Source: an uncultured Pelagibacteraceae bacterium (GTDB lineage: Bacteria > Pseudomonadota > Alphaproteobacteria > Pelagibacterales > Pelagibacteraceae). Taken from it: 64,000 bases of DNA. This document shows, in pieces, positions 1 through 9,120 of the stretch. The stretch is taken from positions 1 to 64,000 of the forward strand of contig CACKGK010000005.1 of NCBI GenBank assembly GCA_902599665.1, in the 5' to 3' direction. Position 1 is the first letter of the stretch. The number at the start of each line of letters is the position of its first letter. The position numbers and the translations under genes are program-made. A model generated the notes under the pieces. It searched no databases, was not told the DNA's origin, and saw only the letters and a program-made list of their open reading frames with translations.

Positions 1-184
1 TATTTTTTTTGTATGAGCATAGTAAATATATATTTTTATAATTATATTTGATTAACTTACATATTAACTGATCCAAAAAAGGAATTTTATTTATCTTAAT
101 TAATGGTTTTGGTGTTTTTTTTGTTAAGTGTCCAAGTCTTGTACCTAAACCACCAACAAGTATTACAACATCCTCAATTCTCAT
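1..184 (-). CDS. Sugar-phosphate nucleotidyltransferase, N-terminal part only
   Basis: The 61 visible residues begin MRIEDVVILVGGLGTRLG and continue with KTPKPLIKIN and PFLDQL. This is the nucleotide-binding start of the NTP_transferase family: GGxGTRL, then a PKPL lysine motif. These enzymes activate a sugar phosphate with an NTP. The KTPKPLI...PFL spacing resembles HddC-type heptose-1-phosphate guanylyltransferases, which would fit the heptosyltransferase-like gene two positions upstream, but the substrate cannot be settled from the N-terminus. The ATG overlaps the end of the upstream glycosyltransferase by 11 bases, so the two are translated together. The rest of the gene lies beyond position 1. 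Confidence 0.75.
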   Translation of the reverse strand, partial: MRIEDVVILVGGLGTRLGHLTKKTPKPLIKINKIPFLDQLICKLIKYNYKNIYLLCSYKKN

Positions 185-1166
185 TAATAATATCTAATAA
201 TTCTTCAGCTACATTTTTATATGATCTAATATTTCTCTTCTTCATCAAATTATTTCTTAAACTTAGATATAATTCATCATCATTAAGAATTTTAATTGTA
301 TAATCTATAAACTCTTTTGTATTTTTAGCTATAAATCCAGTAATACCATGCTCTACCCTTTCACTTAATGAACCAATACCTAAAGTGACTATAGGTACGC
401 ATAATTCTCTAGCTTCCTCTGCGGCCAAACAGTAAACTTCACCTTTATGCCCTGGATTAAGCATTACTCTTGATGAAGCTAATTCATTTATTAAATCAAA
501 CTTGTTTCCTTTTTTTCTCAATCTAATACCTAGTTTAGTATTTTCATCTGTTAAATTAAAAGGAGGATTTATGTATAGGCATGAATTATCTGATTCTATT
601 ATAATAGATGACCAACATTTAATTAAAAAATCTAAATTTCTATCTGATCTTGTTGTGAATATAGCCCTTCTACTAGGAACATAGTGTCTATCAATTTTAT
701 AATTGATAAAATCATTATCAACTGCAATAGGTAATTTTTTTTTTCCAAACATAGAAGTAAAAAAACTTCTATTTTTGAAATGGTAGTCTCCTTCTAATAT
801 CATAACAGGCTTATTTTTTAAAAAAGCAAACAATTGTTTTTTTCTTAAAAATTTCTCAATTGATTGAATGCTATGCGACCATAGAAAGTTTCTTTTACAT
901 TTAAAAAAAGATAACAAATTAGCATCGGACATCCCAATAAGTATATCTGGTTTATCGATTGGATTTATATTTTCTATATTATTCCATTCAATTTTACCTA
1001 TAATCTTTTTACTTTCAGTTAAATTAAATACTTTTACTATTAAATTTTTATAATTTCCCAATTCATTTGATATATTGATTAACGTTTTTTCTGAACCACT
1101 TATGAATGGTTTATCTATATCTAAAGAATTAAATGGAATTGATTTTTCAATAAAATAAATTTTCAT
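174..1166 (-). CDS. Glycosyltransferase family 4-like protein
   Basis: This 330-residue protein probably transfers a sugar from a nucleotide-sugar donor during surface polysaccharide synthesis. The N-terminal half is poorly conserved. The C-terminal half has the GT-B donor-site signature: GHKGEVYCLAAEEARE at about 239-254, followed by CVPIVT and VEHGITGFIA, as in the Glycos_transf_1 family. No membrane segment or signal peptide is obvious, so it should act at the cytoplasmic face. Its start overlaps the stop of the frameshifted heptosyltransferase-like gene by 4 bases, and its end overlaps the nucleotidyltransferase. Donor and acceptor are unknown. Confidence 0.75.
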   Translation of the reverse strand: MKIYFIEKSIPFNSLDIDKPFISGSEKTLINISNELGNYKNLIVKVFNLTESKKIIGKIEWNNIENINPIDKPDILIGMSDANLLSFFKCKRNFLWSHSIQSIEKFLRKKQLFAFLKNKPVMILEGDYHFKNRSFFTSMFGKKKLPIAVDNDFINYKIDRHYVPSRRAIFTTRSDRNLDFLIKCWSSIIIESDNSCLYINPPFNLTDENTKLGIRLRKKGNKFDLINELASSRVMLNPGHKGEVYCLAAEEARELCVPIVTLGIGSLSERVEHGITGFIAKNTKEFIDYTIKILNDDELYLSLRNNLMKKRNIRSYKNVAEELLDIINEN

Positions 1167-2184
1167 CCAATTTGTTTTTTAATTTTATTAATTGTTTTAT
1201 TCATATTTTTATTAAGAAACGAAAAACTGTAATTCATTCCTTTGCACCATTCAGAGTAACTTATTTTTTGATGTCTTATATCTCCAGGTTTATCAATTTT
1301 AAAATTAAATAGATTATGACATTTTATTTTGTGAAAAAAACAAATATGACTCACAATACCTTCTTTAGCTATACACATTGAGGATTTTTTGATTATATGA
1401 AACATATCAACACCACTTAATTCTTTTAAATAATAGATGTTATTGTTTTCTAAAATTTTGTTTTTGATATTATTATTAATGTCTATATACGAATATCTTT
1501 TTAAAAAAAAATCACGTAATTCATTACTTCTCTTGTTTTTTTCTATATCTGAACAAAATACAACATTCTTGTATTTACTTTTTAAAAAATTTAAAAACAT
1601 ATGAATATCATCATTCGACCAATTTAATTCATCAAAAAATTTATATCTATATTGAAAAAAAATATAATTCTTTGGTATTAGTGAATTAATATTAGGATTA
1701 ATTTTGGGTAGACTAAGGTTGTTATATTTTTCATCTAAATTTTTATCTTTATCAAGTAATTGCTCTTGTAATTGTCTATAGCTATATTTGTTAATATCTC
1801 TTCTGCTAACTATCTTGTATTTATAAAGATATCTTCTAAAAAAATTATTAGGTCTGTCTCTCTTTTGTCCATTGTACACAATCGCATAAAATTTTGTATT
1901 TCTAAAAAAAAAAGGTAATAAAAAATAGAAACTTTTAGGTGATAATATAAATATTTTATCGTATTTATTTATAAAAATATCGTATAAAACTTTTACTCTA
2001 TCAAAAAAGCTTAAATCGTAACTTTATTTACTATTTGATTATTAAAAAAAAAACTAAAAGAAAAATTTAATTCAGATAAATAAATTTTTAAATTATCACT
2101 ATCTCTGATCAATGATGATATTAACTTTAATGATGTAAATAAATCTCCAGCCCTATCATTTTTAAGTATTAGTATATTTGACAT
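1163..2184 (-). pseudogene. GT9 heptosyltransferase-like gene split by a frameshift
   Basis: An ATG at 2184 opens a 57-codon frame beginning MSNILILKNDRAGDLFTSLK, the typical start of ADP-heptose:LPS heptosyltransferases (GT9). It stops at 2011-2013. The next frame is open from 2023 down to 1163 and begins SYDLSFFDRVKVLYDIF, then KYDKIFILSPKSF, the expected next strand and loop of the same fold. Near the C-terminus IIKKSSMCIAKEGIVSHICF matches the GT9 stretch that normally reads as a GNDTGPxH-type loop. Joined, the halves give about 342 residues, normal for GT9. The frames meet between 2011 and 2026, consistent with one missing base. It sits 8 bases after the 700-residue glycosyltransferase. 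Either it is a recent pseudogene or there is a sequence error; both halves otherwise look intact. Confidence 0.75.
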
Positions 2185-2192
2185 CTAAAATG

Positions 2193-4295
2193 TTATTCCC
2201 AGAAATATTTTGAATTTATTCCAAATGATTTATCAATTATATATCTTGCAACTATTGAAGAGTTAAAAAACTTGTGATATTTCTTATGTCCATTCATCGC
2301 AATTCTTCTACGCATCTTATCGTTTTTTTTATATTTTAGAATTTTTTCTAAGAGATCGTTGATATTTTTATAGAAAACCATTTCGTTATTATTAAAAAAA
2401 TCATTGAATTTGGTATCATCATGAATAAAAGTTAACAATCCATTGCCTAATAATTGAGCAATTCTATCACTACTATAATATTTTACAGGTCTTCCTCTAC
2501 TTAAATTCAACGCCATGTTAGAATTTGATAATCTATTTAAAAAATCATTTCCCCATACAGGCTGAACTCCAAACATCCCGTAAGTATCAAATTTAATCCC
2601 AAGATTTTTTCTTTTTAATTTAGAAATAAACAACTCTCTTTCATCTTTTTTTCCCGGTCTTAAATTCCCTCGATGAACTCCGTGGCTAATAGCATAAAAT
2701 AAATCAAAGTCGTTAGATTTGTTGAAATTTTTAAGATAATCTAAAGAGACGTCACATGGATTTGGCATATAGAAAGAATTTTTTATTTTAAAGTCGAGTG
2801 CATCTGGTGATGTAGTAATAAATGATGTGTCACAGATTTGACTTTTGTCTAAAATCCTTAATTTATTTTTTTCATAATCTGGTCCTTTTTTAGATAGTGG
2901 GTCTAAAAACCATTGACTTATTTTTAAATTTCGGTCTCTGTTTTTTGCATCCAATAATGTTTCAGATTGAACTCTATCAGCGTGACCTAAAATTATTATA
3001 TCAGGCTGAAAATTAATAATAGTATTTCTAATTAATTTATTAAGATATTTTGTACCAGAAGGGTCTCTAATTGATTTAGTATAGCTCACCAAATCTCTGT
3101 CTGATAAACTTAATACATTATGGCCCTCTCGAATAAGTCCATTATTAATTCTGATACCTGTATTATATTGAAGTCTTCCAAAGTACCTATAATTAAAATT
3201 TGTAACGTGCAAAATTTTTAATTTTGAGTTTTTATTTATGTTAAAAAATGAGTTATTTAATAATTTACTTCTTATTTTATCAATAATATTTGTTACATAT
3301 TCATGAGTAAGAAAAAAAGATTTGTAATTTAGTTTTTGAATCTTTTTTCTATACTTATGATTCAAAATTAGTTTCTTAATTATTTTATATAATTCAAAGG
3401 AATCTAATTTTTTTAAAATAATAGGATTTTTTGTTGTTTCAACTAACCCACCCTTGTTAGTAATTATTGTAGCACAACCCATACTGCAAGCTTCAAGACT
3501 TGTTCTGCCAAAGGGTTCGTCCCACCTTGAACATGCAACAGAAATACTGGCTTTTCTAAGTAAGTTTAGGACAAATGAATTACCTTTAAAACTATAAAGT
3601 TTCAAATTTTTATGATTAAATATATGTCTTTCCCTAGGTTCATCACCAACTACAACGCACTTCCAATTAACAAATTCATTAAGAATTTTTAAAATTGCCT
3701 CACCAAAAATATCATAGCCTTTAGCAGAATTAAGTTTCCCAATAAATGTAATAATATTTTTTTTTGTATTGAGATTTACATCACTTCTCTTTGTGGATTG
3801 AAAACAAATTCCAAATTTAGTAATATATTTTTCTTCATCTATACTTTTGAAAAATTGTCTCTTGGTCCAATTACTATTAAAAAAAATAAACTCACAATTG
3901 TTAAGTAGTTGTACTCTTTCTTTTACAGATTTTGAACCAGATATGTCTAGTGGGTTATTGTGAAAATAAAGTATAATTTTCGATTTAATATTTTCTGTAA
4001 TTTCATGTACATAATTTGGTCTGTTGTGTATCTCTATTATATCTGGTTTAATTTCTTTTTGTAAATTTATAAATTTTGATAAATATTTTTTATTATTACT
4101 TGATAAAAATTTTTTACTAATAGAAATATTTTTATAATTACTGGACAAATATTTTTTACTTTTAGTATTACCCCATATTGTGATAAATTTTTTAAATTTA
4201 GAATATTTGTAAAGATTAGAAACATGTATAGATACGGCCCCTGAAAAGTTTGGTGAATAATCTTCTTTATAAGGTAGTAAAATAGATATTTTCAT
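2193..4295 (-). CDS. Two-domain glycosyltransferase (GT4 fused to a CgeB-like GT)
   Basis: At 700 residues this is about twice the size of a usual glycosyltransferase. Residues about 1-340 form a GT4 unit: KPDIIEIHNRPNYV in the first Rossmann half, GKLNSAKGYDIF near 190, then SRWDEPFGRTSLEACSMG around 255-272, holding the E-x7-E donor site. Residues about 345-700 restart a new fold with KILHVTNFNYRYFGR, continue with QPDIIILGHAD, and end with RIAQLLGNGLLTFI and a FNDFF/NNNEM segment. That resembles the Glyco_trans_1_2/CgeB group. The fusion could add two sugars in succession. Its start lies 29 bases inside the GIY-YIG gene. Confidence 0.75.
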   Translation of the reverse strand: MKISILLPYKEDYSPNFSGAVSIHVSNLYKYSKFKKFITIWGNTKSKKYLSSNYKNISISKKFLSSNNKKYLSKFINLQKEIKPDIIEIHNRPNYVHEITENIKSKIILYFHNNPLDISGSKSVKERVQLLNNCEFIFFNSNWTKRQFFKSIDEEKYITKFGICFQSTKRSDVNLNTKKNIITFIGKLNSAKGYDIFGEAILKILNEFVNWKCVVVGDEPRERHIFNHKNLKLYSFKGNSFVLNLLRKASISVACSRWDEPFGRTSLEACSMGCATIITNKGGLVETTKNPIILKKLDSFELYKIIKKLILNHKYRKKIQKLNYKSFFLTHEYVTNIIDKIRSKLLNNSFFNINKNSKLKILHVTNFNYRYFGRLQYNTGIRINNGLIREGHNVLSLSDRDLVSYTKSIRDPSGTKYLNKLIRNTIINFQPDIIILGHADRVQSETLLDAKNRDRNLKISQWFLDPLSKKGPDYEKNKLRILDKSQICDTSFITTSPDALDFKIKNSFYMPNPCDVSLDYLKNFNKSNDFDLFYAISHGVHRGNLRPGKKDERELFISKLKRKNLGIKFDTYGMFGVQPVWGNDFLNRLSNSNMALNLSRGRPVKYYSSDRIAQLLGNGLLTFIHDDTKFNDFFNNNEMVFYKNINDLLEKILKYKKNDKMRRRIAMNGHKKYHKFFNSSIVARYIIDKSFGINSKYFWE

Positions 4296-4551
4296 TTTTT
4301 TTTAAATATTTATTTTTAAGATAATTTCTTAGTTTATAATTTTTTTTTAATTTGTATTCCTCTTTCATTGCTATATTTTTTGTATTGAATTTTTTTTTAA
4401 ATATTAGTATCCATTTTGATCCTTTTGTAAATTTTGCACCTTTAGAGGAATTATGTAAATTTACTCTTTTAACAATATTATTAGTATACCCTACATATGT
4501 AATATATCTATTTAAACGCCTGGTTATTATTAGATAAATGTAAAAACTCAT
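4267..4551 (-). CDS. Small GIY-YIG domain protein
   Basis: This 94-residue protein is essentially one GIY-YIG nuclease domain. YIYLI stands for the GIY strand and YVGYTNN for YIG. The catalytic-type arginine is in VKRVNLHN, and the glutamate in AMKEEYKLKK. Small single-domain members (UPF0213/YhbQ type) are common and mostly uncharacterised; some cut branched or single-stranded DNA. It is the first gene of the glycan operon and overlaps the 700-residue glycosyltransferase by 29 bases. The tail is rich in lysine and asparagine. A link to glycan synthesis is not obvious; it may have been carried along with the cassette. Confidence 0.8.
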   Translation of the reverse strand: MSFYIYLIITRRLNRYITYVGYTNNIVKRVNLHNSSKGAKFTKGSKWILIFKKKFNTKNIAMKEEYKLKKNYKLRNYLKNKYLKKNENIYFTTL

Positions 4552-4559
4552 GAAATTTC

Positions 4560-4587
4560 TTCAAATCTATAGATATTTAATTATAAA
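4560..4587 (+). promoter_or_regulatory. Possible sigma-70 promoter for the GT-A-like gene
   Basis: TTCAAA, 16 bases, then TATAAA, in the 65-base space between two divergent genes. The -10 is good and the -35 weak. In DNA this AT-rich such matches arise by chance. Confidence 0.25.
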
Positions 4588-4616
4588 CTATTTAGCAATT
4601 TAATAATAATAAAAAA

Positions 4617-5573
4617 ATGTTTCCAAGAAAATATAACAAACAAAATAAATTCAAAAGAATTTTACTAAAATTATTAAACGTTTATGCCTATGAGAAGGAA
4701 ACGTTAAATATTGTGAATCCTGATTATAAAAACAGCTTTGGTAATATTATTAAATTAAACGATAGATCTTTTAACTTTTCACAGGGTTATTTAAATTTAA
4801 CAAGGAAAGTAGAAGAATTAGATATTTTTTTTAGGTATGCTCCAAATTCAAGTCTTTATAATTCAAAAGGTAGTTGGAAAAGAATTGTTCCAGGTATTAA
4901 TAAAGAACAACTCATATTAACATGTATGTCAAGTTTAAAAGATTCAATATTATATTTTTTAGAAGAAAATAAAATTAAAATTACGTTACATCTTATTTCT
5001 GATAACTCTAGTCTAGCTTTTGATAAAAGGCTACATAAACTGATCGATACTGAAGAATTTGAAATAGTAACTCATAATTCTAAAATAAGTGGTAATAGAG
5101 GTTCTTATTTAGAGTGTTGTGACCAAGCGGTAAAAGCTAAAGATTTAATTTTTTTTATTGAAGATGATTACTTATTTGAAAAAAATTGTGTTGATGAAAT
5201 GGTTCTTACATTTAGTAGATTATCAACCTTATTGAAAGAGGACGTAATTACTTGTCCTACCGATTATAGCTTTTTTTATGATTCCCTTTATAAAACAAGT
5301 TTGTTTATCGGCAAGAAAAACAGATGGAGAGTTGTTGGAGAAACATTATTAACATTTATGTTATCAAAAGAAACATTTGAACAAAATAATGAATATTTAA
5401 GAAAAGTTGGTGAGGTGGTTAATGAGCCTTTCGAAAAACCTCTACATGATTTATATAAAAAGAAAATATGTCTTGCACCGGTAAATACACTTTCATATCA
5501 CTTGTCAAGAGCAGTTCCATCCATAAATGAAGATTGGATTACATTATGGAATGAAAATTTTAAAAAAATTTAG
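4617..5573 (+). CDS. GT-A fold glycosyltransferase-like protein
   Basis: A 318-residue protein I cannot assign to a named enzyme. In the middle, KAKDLIFFIEDDYLFEKNC has the look of a GT-A DxD metal site (EDD), preceded by ITLHLISDNSS and a conserved-looking GNRGSYLECCDQA. That order (strand, D/N-rich loop, acidic DxD, then a C-terminal acceptor region) is typical of GT2-like transferases. About 80 N-terminal residues precede the fold, and RFFR-type hydrophobic and basic residues there may bind a membrane or partner. It is transcribed away from the glycan operon and ends 4 bases from the end of hppA, facing it. Function inferred only. Confidence 0.6.
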   Translation: MFPRKYNKQNKFKRILLKLLNVYAYEKETLNIVNPDYKNSFGNIIKLNDRSFNFSQGYLNLTRKVEELDIFFRYAPNSSLYNSKGSWKRIVPGINKEQLILTCMSSLKDSILYFLEENKIKITLHLISDNSSLAFDKRLHKLIDTEEFEIVTHNSKISGNRGSYLECCDQAVKAKDLIFFIEDDYLFEKNCVDEMVLTFSRLSTLLKEDVITCPTDYSFFYDSLYKTSLFIGKKNRWRVVGETLLTFMLSKETFEQNNEYLRKVGEVVNEPFEKPLHDLYKKKICLAPVNTLSYHLSRAVPSINEDWITLWNENFKKI

Positions 5574-5577
5574 ATTA

Positions 5578-7683
5578 CTAACCTGCAATAACAGCTAATA
5601 AAAGTAACGCTACTATATTTGTTATTTTAATCATTGGATTTACTGCTGGACCTGCGGTATCTTTGTAGGGATCACCGACAGTATCACCGGTTACAGCAGC
5701 TTTGTGAGCTTCTGAACCCTTTCCTCCAAATTTTCCATCCTCTATATATTTTTTTGCATTATCCCAAGCCCCACCTCCTGCTGTCATAGAAACAGCAACA
5801 AACAAACCTGTAATGATTACTCCTAATAACATTGCACCTACAGCAGATAAAGCAGCAACTTGACCACCTATAAAATAGATTATTATGTAAAGAACTATAG
5901 GTGATAAAACTGGCAACAATGATGGGATTATCATTTCTTTTATTGCTGCTTTTGTTAACAAATCCACTAGTCTACCATAGTCTGGCTTGGACTTACGTTT
6001 CATAATGCCTGGTATTTTTTTGAACTGTCTTCTTACCTCAATAACTACAGCACCTCCTGCTCTACCTACAGCTTGCATGCCCATTGATCCAAATAAATAT
6101 GGAAGCATTCCACCAATCAATAATCCAACAACAACGAATGGATTTGATAAATCAAATGTAACTACAATTCCCTCTAAATTAGAACCAGCAACTTTAGAAA
6201 AATGTTTAATATCCTCTGTGTAAGCTGCAAATAAAACTAAGGCTCCAAGTCCAGCTGACCCGATTGCATATCCTTTTGTTACTGCCTTTGTTGTATTACC
6301 AACTGCATCTAATGCATCGGTAGTTTTTCTAACGTTTTTTGGAAGATTTGACATTTCTGCAATTCCTCCAGCATTGTCAGTAACCGGACCATATGCATCT
6401 AAAGCCACAACCATACCAGCAAGTGCAAGCATTGTTGTAACTGCAATTGCAATACCATATAAACCAGCAATATGATTAGTTAATAATATTCCACCAACAA
6501 TAATTAATGCAGGAATAGCAGTTGCTTCCATCGAAACTGCCAGTCCTTGAATGACATTAGTTCCATGACCTGTAGTTGAGGATTGAGCTACACTTTTAAC
6601 TGGTCTATAGTCTGTGCCTGTATAGTATTCTGTAATCCATATAATTAATCCTGTTATAACAAGTCCTATTATTCCACAAAAATACAAGCTTAATCCAGTA
6701 AATGATTTTTCGTTTACAATATACTCGGTAGTGAAACCAATTACATACTTTGTAATTGGATACAAGATTATGAGAGAACTTATAGCAGTTATCACAAATC
6801 CTTTATACATTGCCTTCATTATATTCTTATCACTCCCAAGAGTTACAAAAAAAGTTCCTAAAATGGATGTAAGTATGCATGCACCACCAATTGCTAGCGG
6901 ATAAATCATCATACTGAAGTTGCCGACAAAAAATATTGAAGACAGAACCATTGTAGCAACAATTGTTACAGCATAAGTTTCAAATAAATCGGCTGCCATA
7001 CCAGCACAATCTCCAACATTGTCTCCAACATTGTCAGCTATTACAGCCGGGTTTCTAGGATCATCTTCAGGAATACCTGCTTCTACTTTTCCAACTAAAT
7101 CGGCACCAACATCTGCACCTTTTGTAAAAATTCCACCACCTAATCTTGCAAAAATTGATATTAGAGACGCACCGAAACCAAGCGCAACTAAAGCATTAAC
7201 TATTTCTCTTTCATCTATACCAATCTTAACAAGAAAGTAATAATAAACAGCAATTGACAATAAAGCTAATCCAGCAACTAACATACCAGTTACAGCTCCT
7301 GATTTAAATGCAATTGACAAACCATTTGCTAGGCTTTTTCTTGAAGCTTCAGCAGTTCTTACATTAGCTTGGACTGAGACAAGCATACCAACATAACCAG
7401 CTATTCCAGATAATGCAGCTCCAATTAAATAACCTAGACCTACTAAAGGACTAAATGCAACAGAAATAATAATCAAAACAACTACCCCAACTATTGCTAT
7501 AGTTTTATATTGTCTGTTTAAATATGCTCGAGCACCGACTTGAATAGCTGAAGCTATTTCAATCATTTTAGCATTACCAGAACTTGAGTTTAAAATATTT
7601 CGACCTGTAAAAAAACCGTAAATGATTGATATAATTCCAGCTGCTATAATGTATAAAAGTATTGTTTCTGTTGATGAGTTCAT
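5578..7683 (-). CDS. hppA: Membrane H+-translocating pyrophosphatase, K+-independent type
   Basis: This 701-residue inner-membrane pump couples hydrolysis of pyrophosphate to ion export and saves energy from biosynthetic PPi. It has about 16 hydrophobic segments. The catalytic loop DVGADLVGK is at about 191-199, followed by [19 protein letters not shown] (about 204-222), and a second acidic loop [12 protein letters not shown] is near 429-440. GNTTKA at about 462-467 has lysine where K+-dependent enzymes have alanine; family knowledge makes that a K+-independent, H+-pumping form. The start [12 protein letters not shown] is preceded by AAGGA about five bases upstream. It is a single-gene unit with a possible promoter behind it. 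Confidence 0.97.
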   Translation of the reverse strand: MNSSTETILLYIIAAGIISIIYGFFTGRNILNSSSGNAKMIEIASAIQVGARAYLNRQYKTIAIVGVVVLIIISVAFSPLVGLGYLIGAALSGIAGYVGMLVSVQANVRTAEASRKSLANGLSIAFKSGAVTGMLVAGLALLSIAVYYYFLVKIGIDEREIVNALVALGFGASLISIFARLGGGIFTKGADVGADLVGKVEAGIPEDDPRNPAVIADNVGDNVGDCAGMAADLFETYAVTIVATMVLSSIFFVGNFSMMIYPLAIGGACILTSILGTFFVTLGSDKNIMKAMYKGFVITAISSLIILYPITKYVIGFTTEYIVNEKSFTGLSLYFCGIIGLVITGLIIWITEYYTGTDYRPVKSVAQSSTTGHGTNVIQGLAVSMEATAIPALIIVGGILLTNHIAGLYGIAIAVTTMLALAGMVVALDAYGPVTDNAGGIAEMSNLPKNVRKTTDALDAVGNTTKAVTKGYAIGSAGLGALVLFAAYTEDIKHFSKVAGSNLEGIVVTFDLSNPFVVVGLLIGGMLPYLFGSMGMQAVGRAGGAVVIEVRRQFKKIPGIMKRKSKPDYGRLVDLLTKAAIKEMIIPSLLPVLSPIVLYIIIYFIGGQVAALSAVGAMLLGVIITGLFVAVSMTAGGGAWDNAKKYIEDGKFGGKGSEAHKAAVTGDTVGDPYKDTAGPAVNPMIKITNIVALLLLAVIAG

Positions 7684-7697
7684 TAGTTCCTTTGTTA

Positions 7698-7726
7698 AAT
7701 ATATTTATGGGGTCAATGTAATACAA
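7698..7726 (-). promoter_or_regulatory. Possible hppA promoter
   Basis: On the minus strand TTGTAT (7726-7721), a 17-base spacer and TATATT (7703-7698) lie just upstream of the hppA ribosome binding site. This is the only gap before hppA, and the preceding operon ends at 7758. Motif match only. Confidence 0.35.
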
Positions 7727-7757
7727 AAATAATTATAAAACGCAATGTTTAACTTCA

Positions 7758-8720
7758 TTAGAAATTATGGGAATATCCCTCATTATAGCTGTGTTTTATA
7801 AGGTTTTTATTATATATAATTTGGTTACTTTTGATTTCATTAGTTAAATCTCCTATTAAAGTCACTTTTTGATTCATTCGTTTAAATAAAGATTTGATAT
7901 ATCTTCTATTTGATTTTGATGAGGTAAATAGAATTTGGTAATCATCACCTTTAGAAACAAAACTTATTTTTTTTTTGTTAGTCTTGACAAGATAAGTTTT
8001 AAGTTTTGATGAAATAGGTATCTTTTCAACATCCAATCTAAAATATAAATTACTTCTATTAATTAATTTAGTTAAATCACCAAATAAACCGTCAGATATA
8101 TCAATTGAGGAATTGGCAAATTTTATTAGTTTCGTGCTAATTTTTGTGGGTAAATCTGGCATATAATATTTTTGAATAAAATATTCTCTTTGAAGAGTTT
8201 TTTTTAAAAATAGCTTTTTTTTCAAAATTAATAAACCCAAATAACTATCTCCAAGGTTTCCAGTAACATAAATATCATCATTGTTTTTACATTTATTTCT
8301 TTGGACTATTTTTTTTGAATAACCCAAACTAGTAATTGTGAATGTTGTTTTATTTGATTTAGTTGTATCACCACCTGATAATTTAATTTTATATTTTTTT
8401 TGCTCTTGATTTAAACTTTTGTATACAAGATTTAAATTTTTTTTTGAAAAAGATTTTTTATTTCCACTAGCGCCAATAAAAATAAATTTTGGTTTTACAC
8501 CCTTGCAATACAAATCTGATATTGAAGATCTTAATATTTTTTTAATTACTAAATCAGGCTTTCTAAAATCAAGAAAATGAACACCTTCAACATAAGTATC
8601 AGAAGAAACAACAACGTTATTTTTTTTGTCAAAAAAAACATCATCATTTAGATTTAATGCTGATGGATTATTATAAGTTAATTTTTTAAAATACTTTTGA
8701 ATTAGAGCAAATTCATTCAT
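7758..8720 (-). CDS. thiL: Thiamine-monophosphate kinase
   Basis: ThiL phosphorylates thiamine monophosphate to the active cofactor thiamine pyrophosphate, using ATP. The start MNEFALIQKYF is chosen because family members begin this way; its ATG overlaps the nusB stop in ATGAATGA. An upstream in-frame ATG at 8762 would add 14 residues of nusB-derived sequence. The 320-residue protein shows the Mg-binding LNDDVFF and SSDTYVEGVHF, then SSISDLYCKGVKP, LSGGDTTKS, and SIDISDGLFGDL, the conserved DxSDGL near the substrate site. It is the last gene of the riboflavin operon, in the common nusB-thiL arrangement. Confidence 0.93.
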   Translation of the reverse strand: MNEFALIQKYFKKLTYNNPSALNLNDDVFFDKKNNVVVSSDTYVEGVHFLDFRKPDLVIKKILRSSISDLYCKGVKPKFIFIGASGNKKSFSKKNLNLVYKSLNQEQKKYKIKLSGGDTTKSNKTTFTITSLGYSKKIVQRNKCKNNDDIYVTGNLGDSYLGLLILKKKLFLKKTLQREYFIQKYYMPDLPTKISTKLIKFANSSIDISDGLFGDLTKLINRSNLYFRLDVEKIPISSKLKTYLVKTNKKKISFVSKGDDYQILFTSSKSNRRYIKSLFKRMNQKVTLIGDLTNEIKSNQIIYNKNLIKHSYNEGYSHNF

Positions 8721-9117
8721 TGCTAATTCTAATTTTCTTGGAAATTTTATCCAATAATGCATTTAAGTATTTAGTTTGTGAGTCATCGATAAAAAAGTTG
8801 GATACCTTTAAATACTCATTAATGATGATTTTGATGGAGGTATTTGGTTTATATAAAAATTCGAAAATTGCACTTTTGATAATAATTTGAAAAACTTTAT
8901 CCATATTTTTTATTTTCAAATCCTGATTTAAATGGTTATCGATCTCTGCATTTATTAATTCTTCTCTTTCTATTGTGCCGTTGACAATATCTTTAATAAA
9001 TTTTTTGAACCTGTGTTTTGGAAAACTAATATTTTCTTCATTGTTATAAAGTTTTCCATAAAGTTTTTGAATAATTATCACTCTAGGATTTCTTTGTGGA
9101 GAAAATTGAACAGTCAT
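8713..9117 (-). CDS. nusB: Transcription antitermination factor NusB
   Basis: The 134-residue, mostly helical protein binds boxA RNA with S10 (NusE) and promotes complete transcription of rRNA operons. RVIIIQKLYGKLYN at the N-terminus and the C-terminal helices with FEFLYKPNTSIKIIINEYLKVS and LNALLDKI match NusB. The usual sequence is AIxEYV..A..F; here INEYLKVSNFF corresponds. Its start is 3 bases after the ribH stop, and ribH-nusB is a widespread pairing. Confidence 0.92.
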   Translation of the reverse strand: MTVQFSPQRNPRVIIIQKLYGKLYNNEENISFPKHRFKKFIKDIVNGTIEREELINAEIDNHLNQDLKIKNMDKVFQIIIKSAIFEFLYKPNTSIKIIINEYLKVSNFFIDDSQTKYLNALLDKISKKIRISNE

Positions 9118-9120
9118 AAT

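Noticed and set aside
2044..2053. Ten-base A tract as the cause of the frameshift in the GT9-like gene
   Set aside because: The downstream frame has stop codons between this tract and 2024, so a slip here would not restore reading. The shift must lie within 2011-2026.
5987..7240. Plus-strand open frames (5987-6223, 7019-7240) opposite hppA
   Set aside because: They are low-complexity shadows of the conserved pyrophosphatase frame, with no ribosome binding site or family motif.
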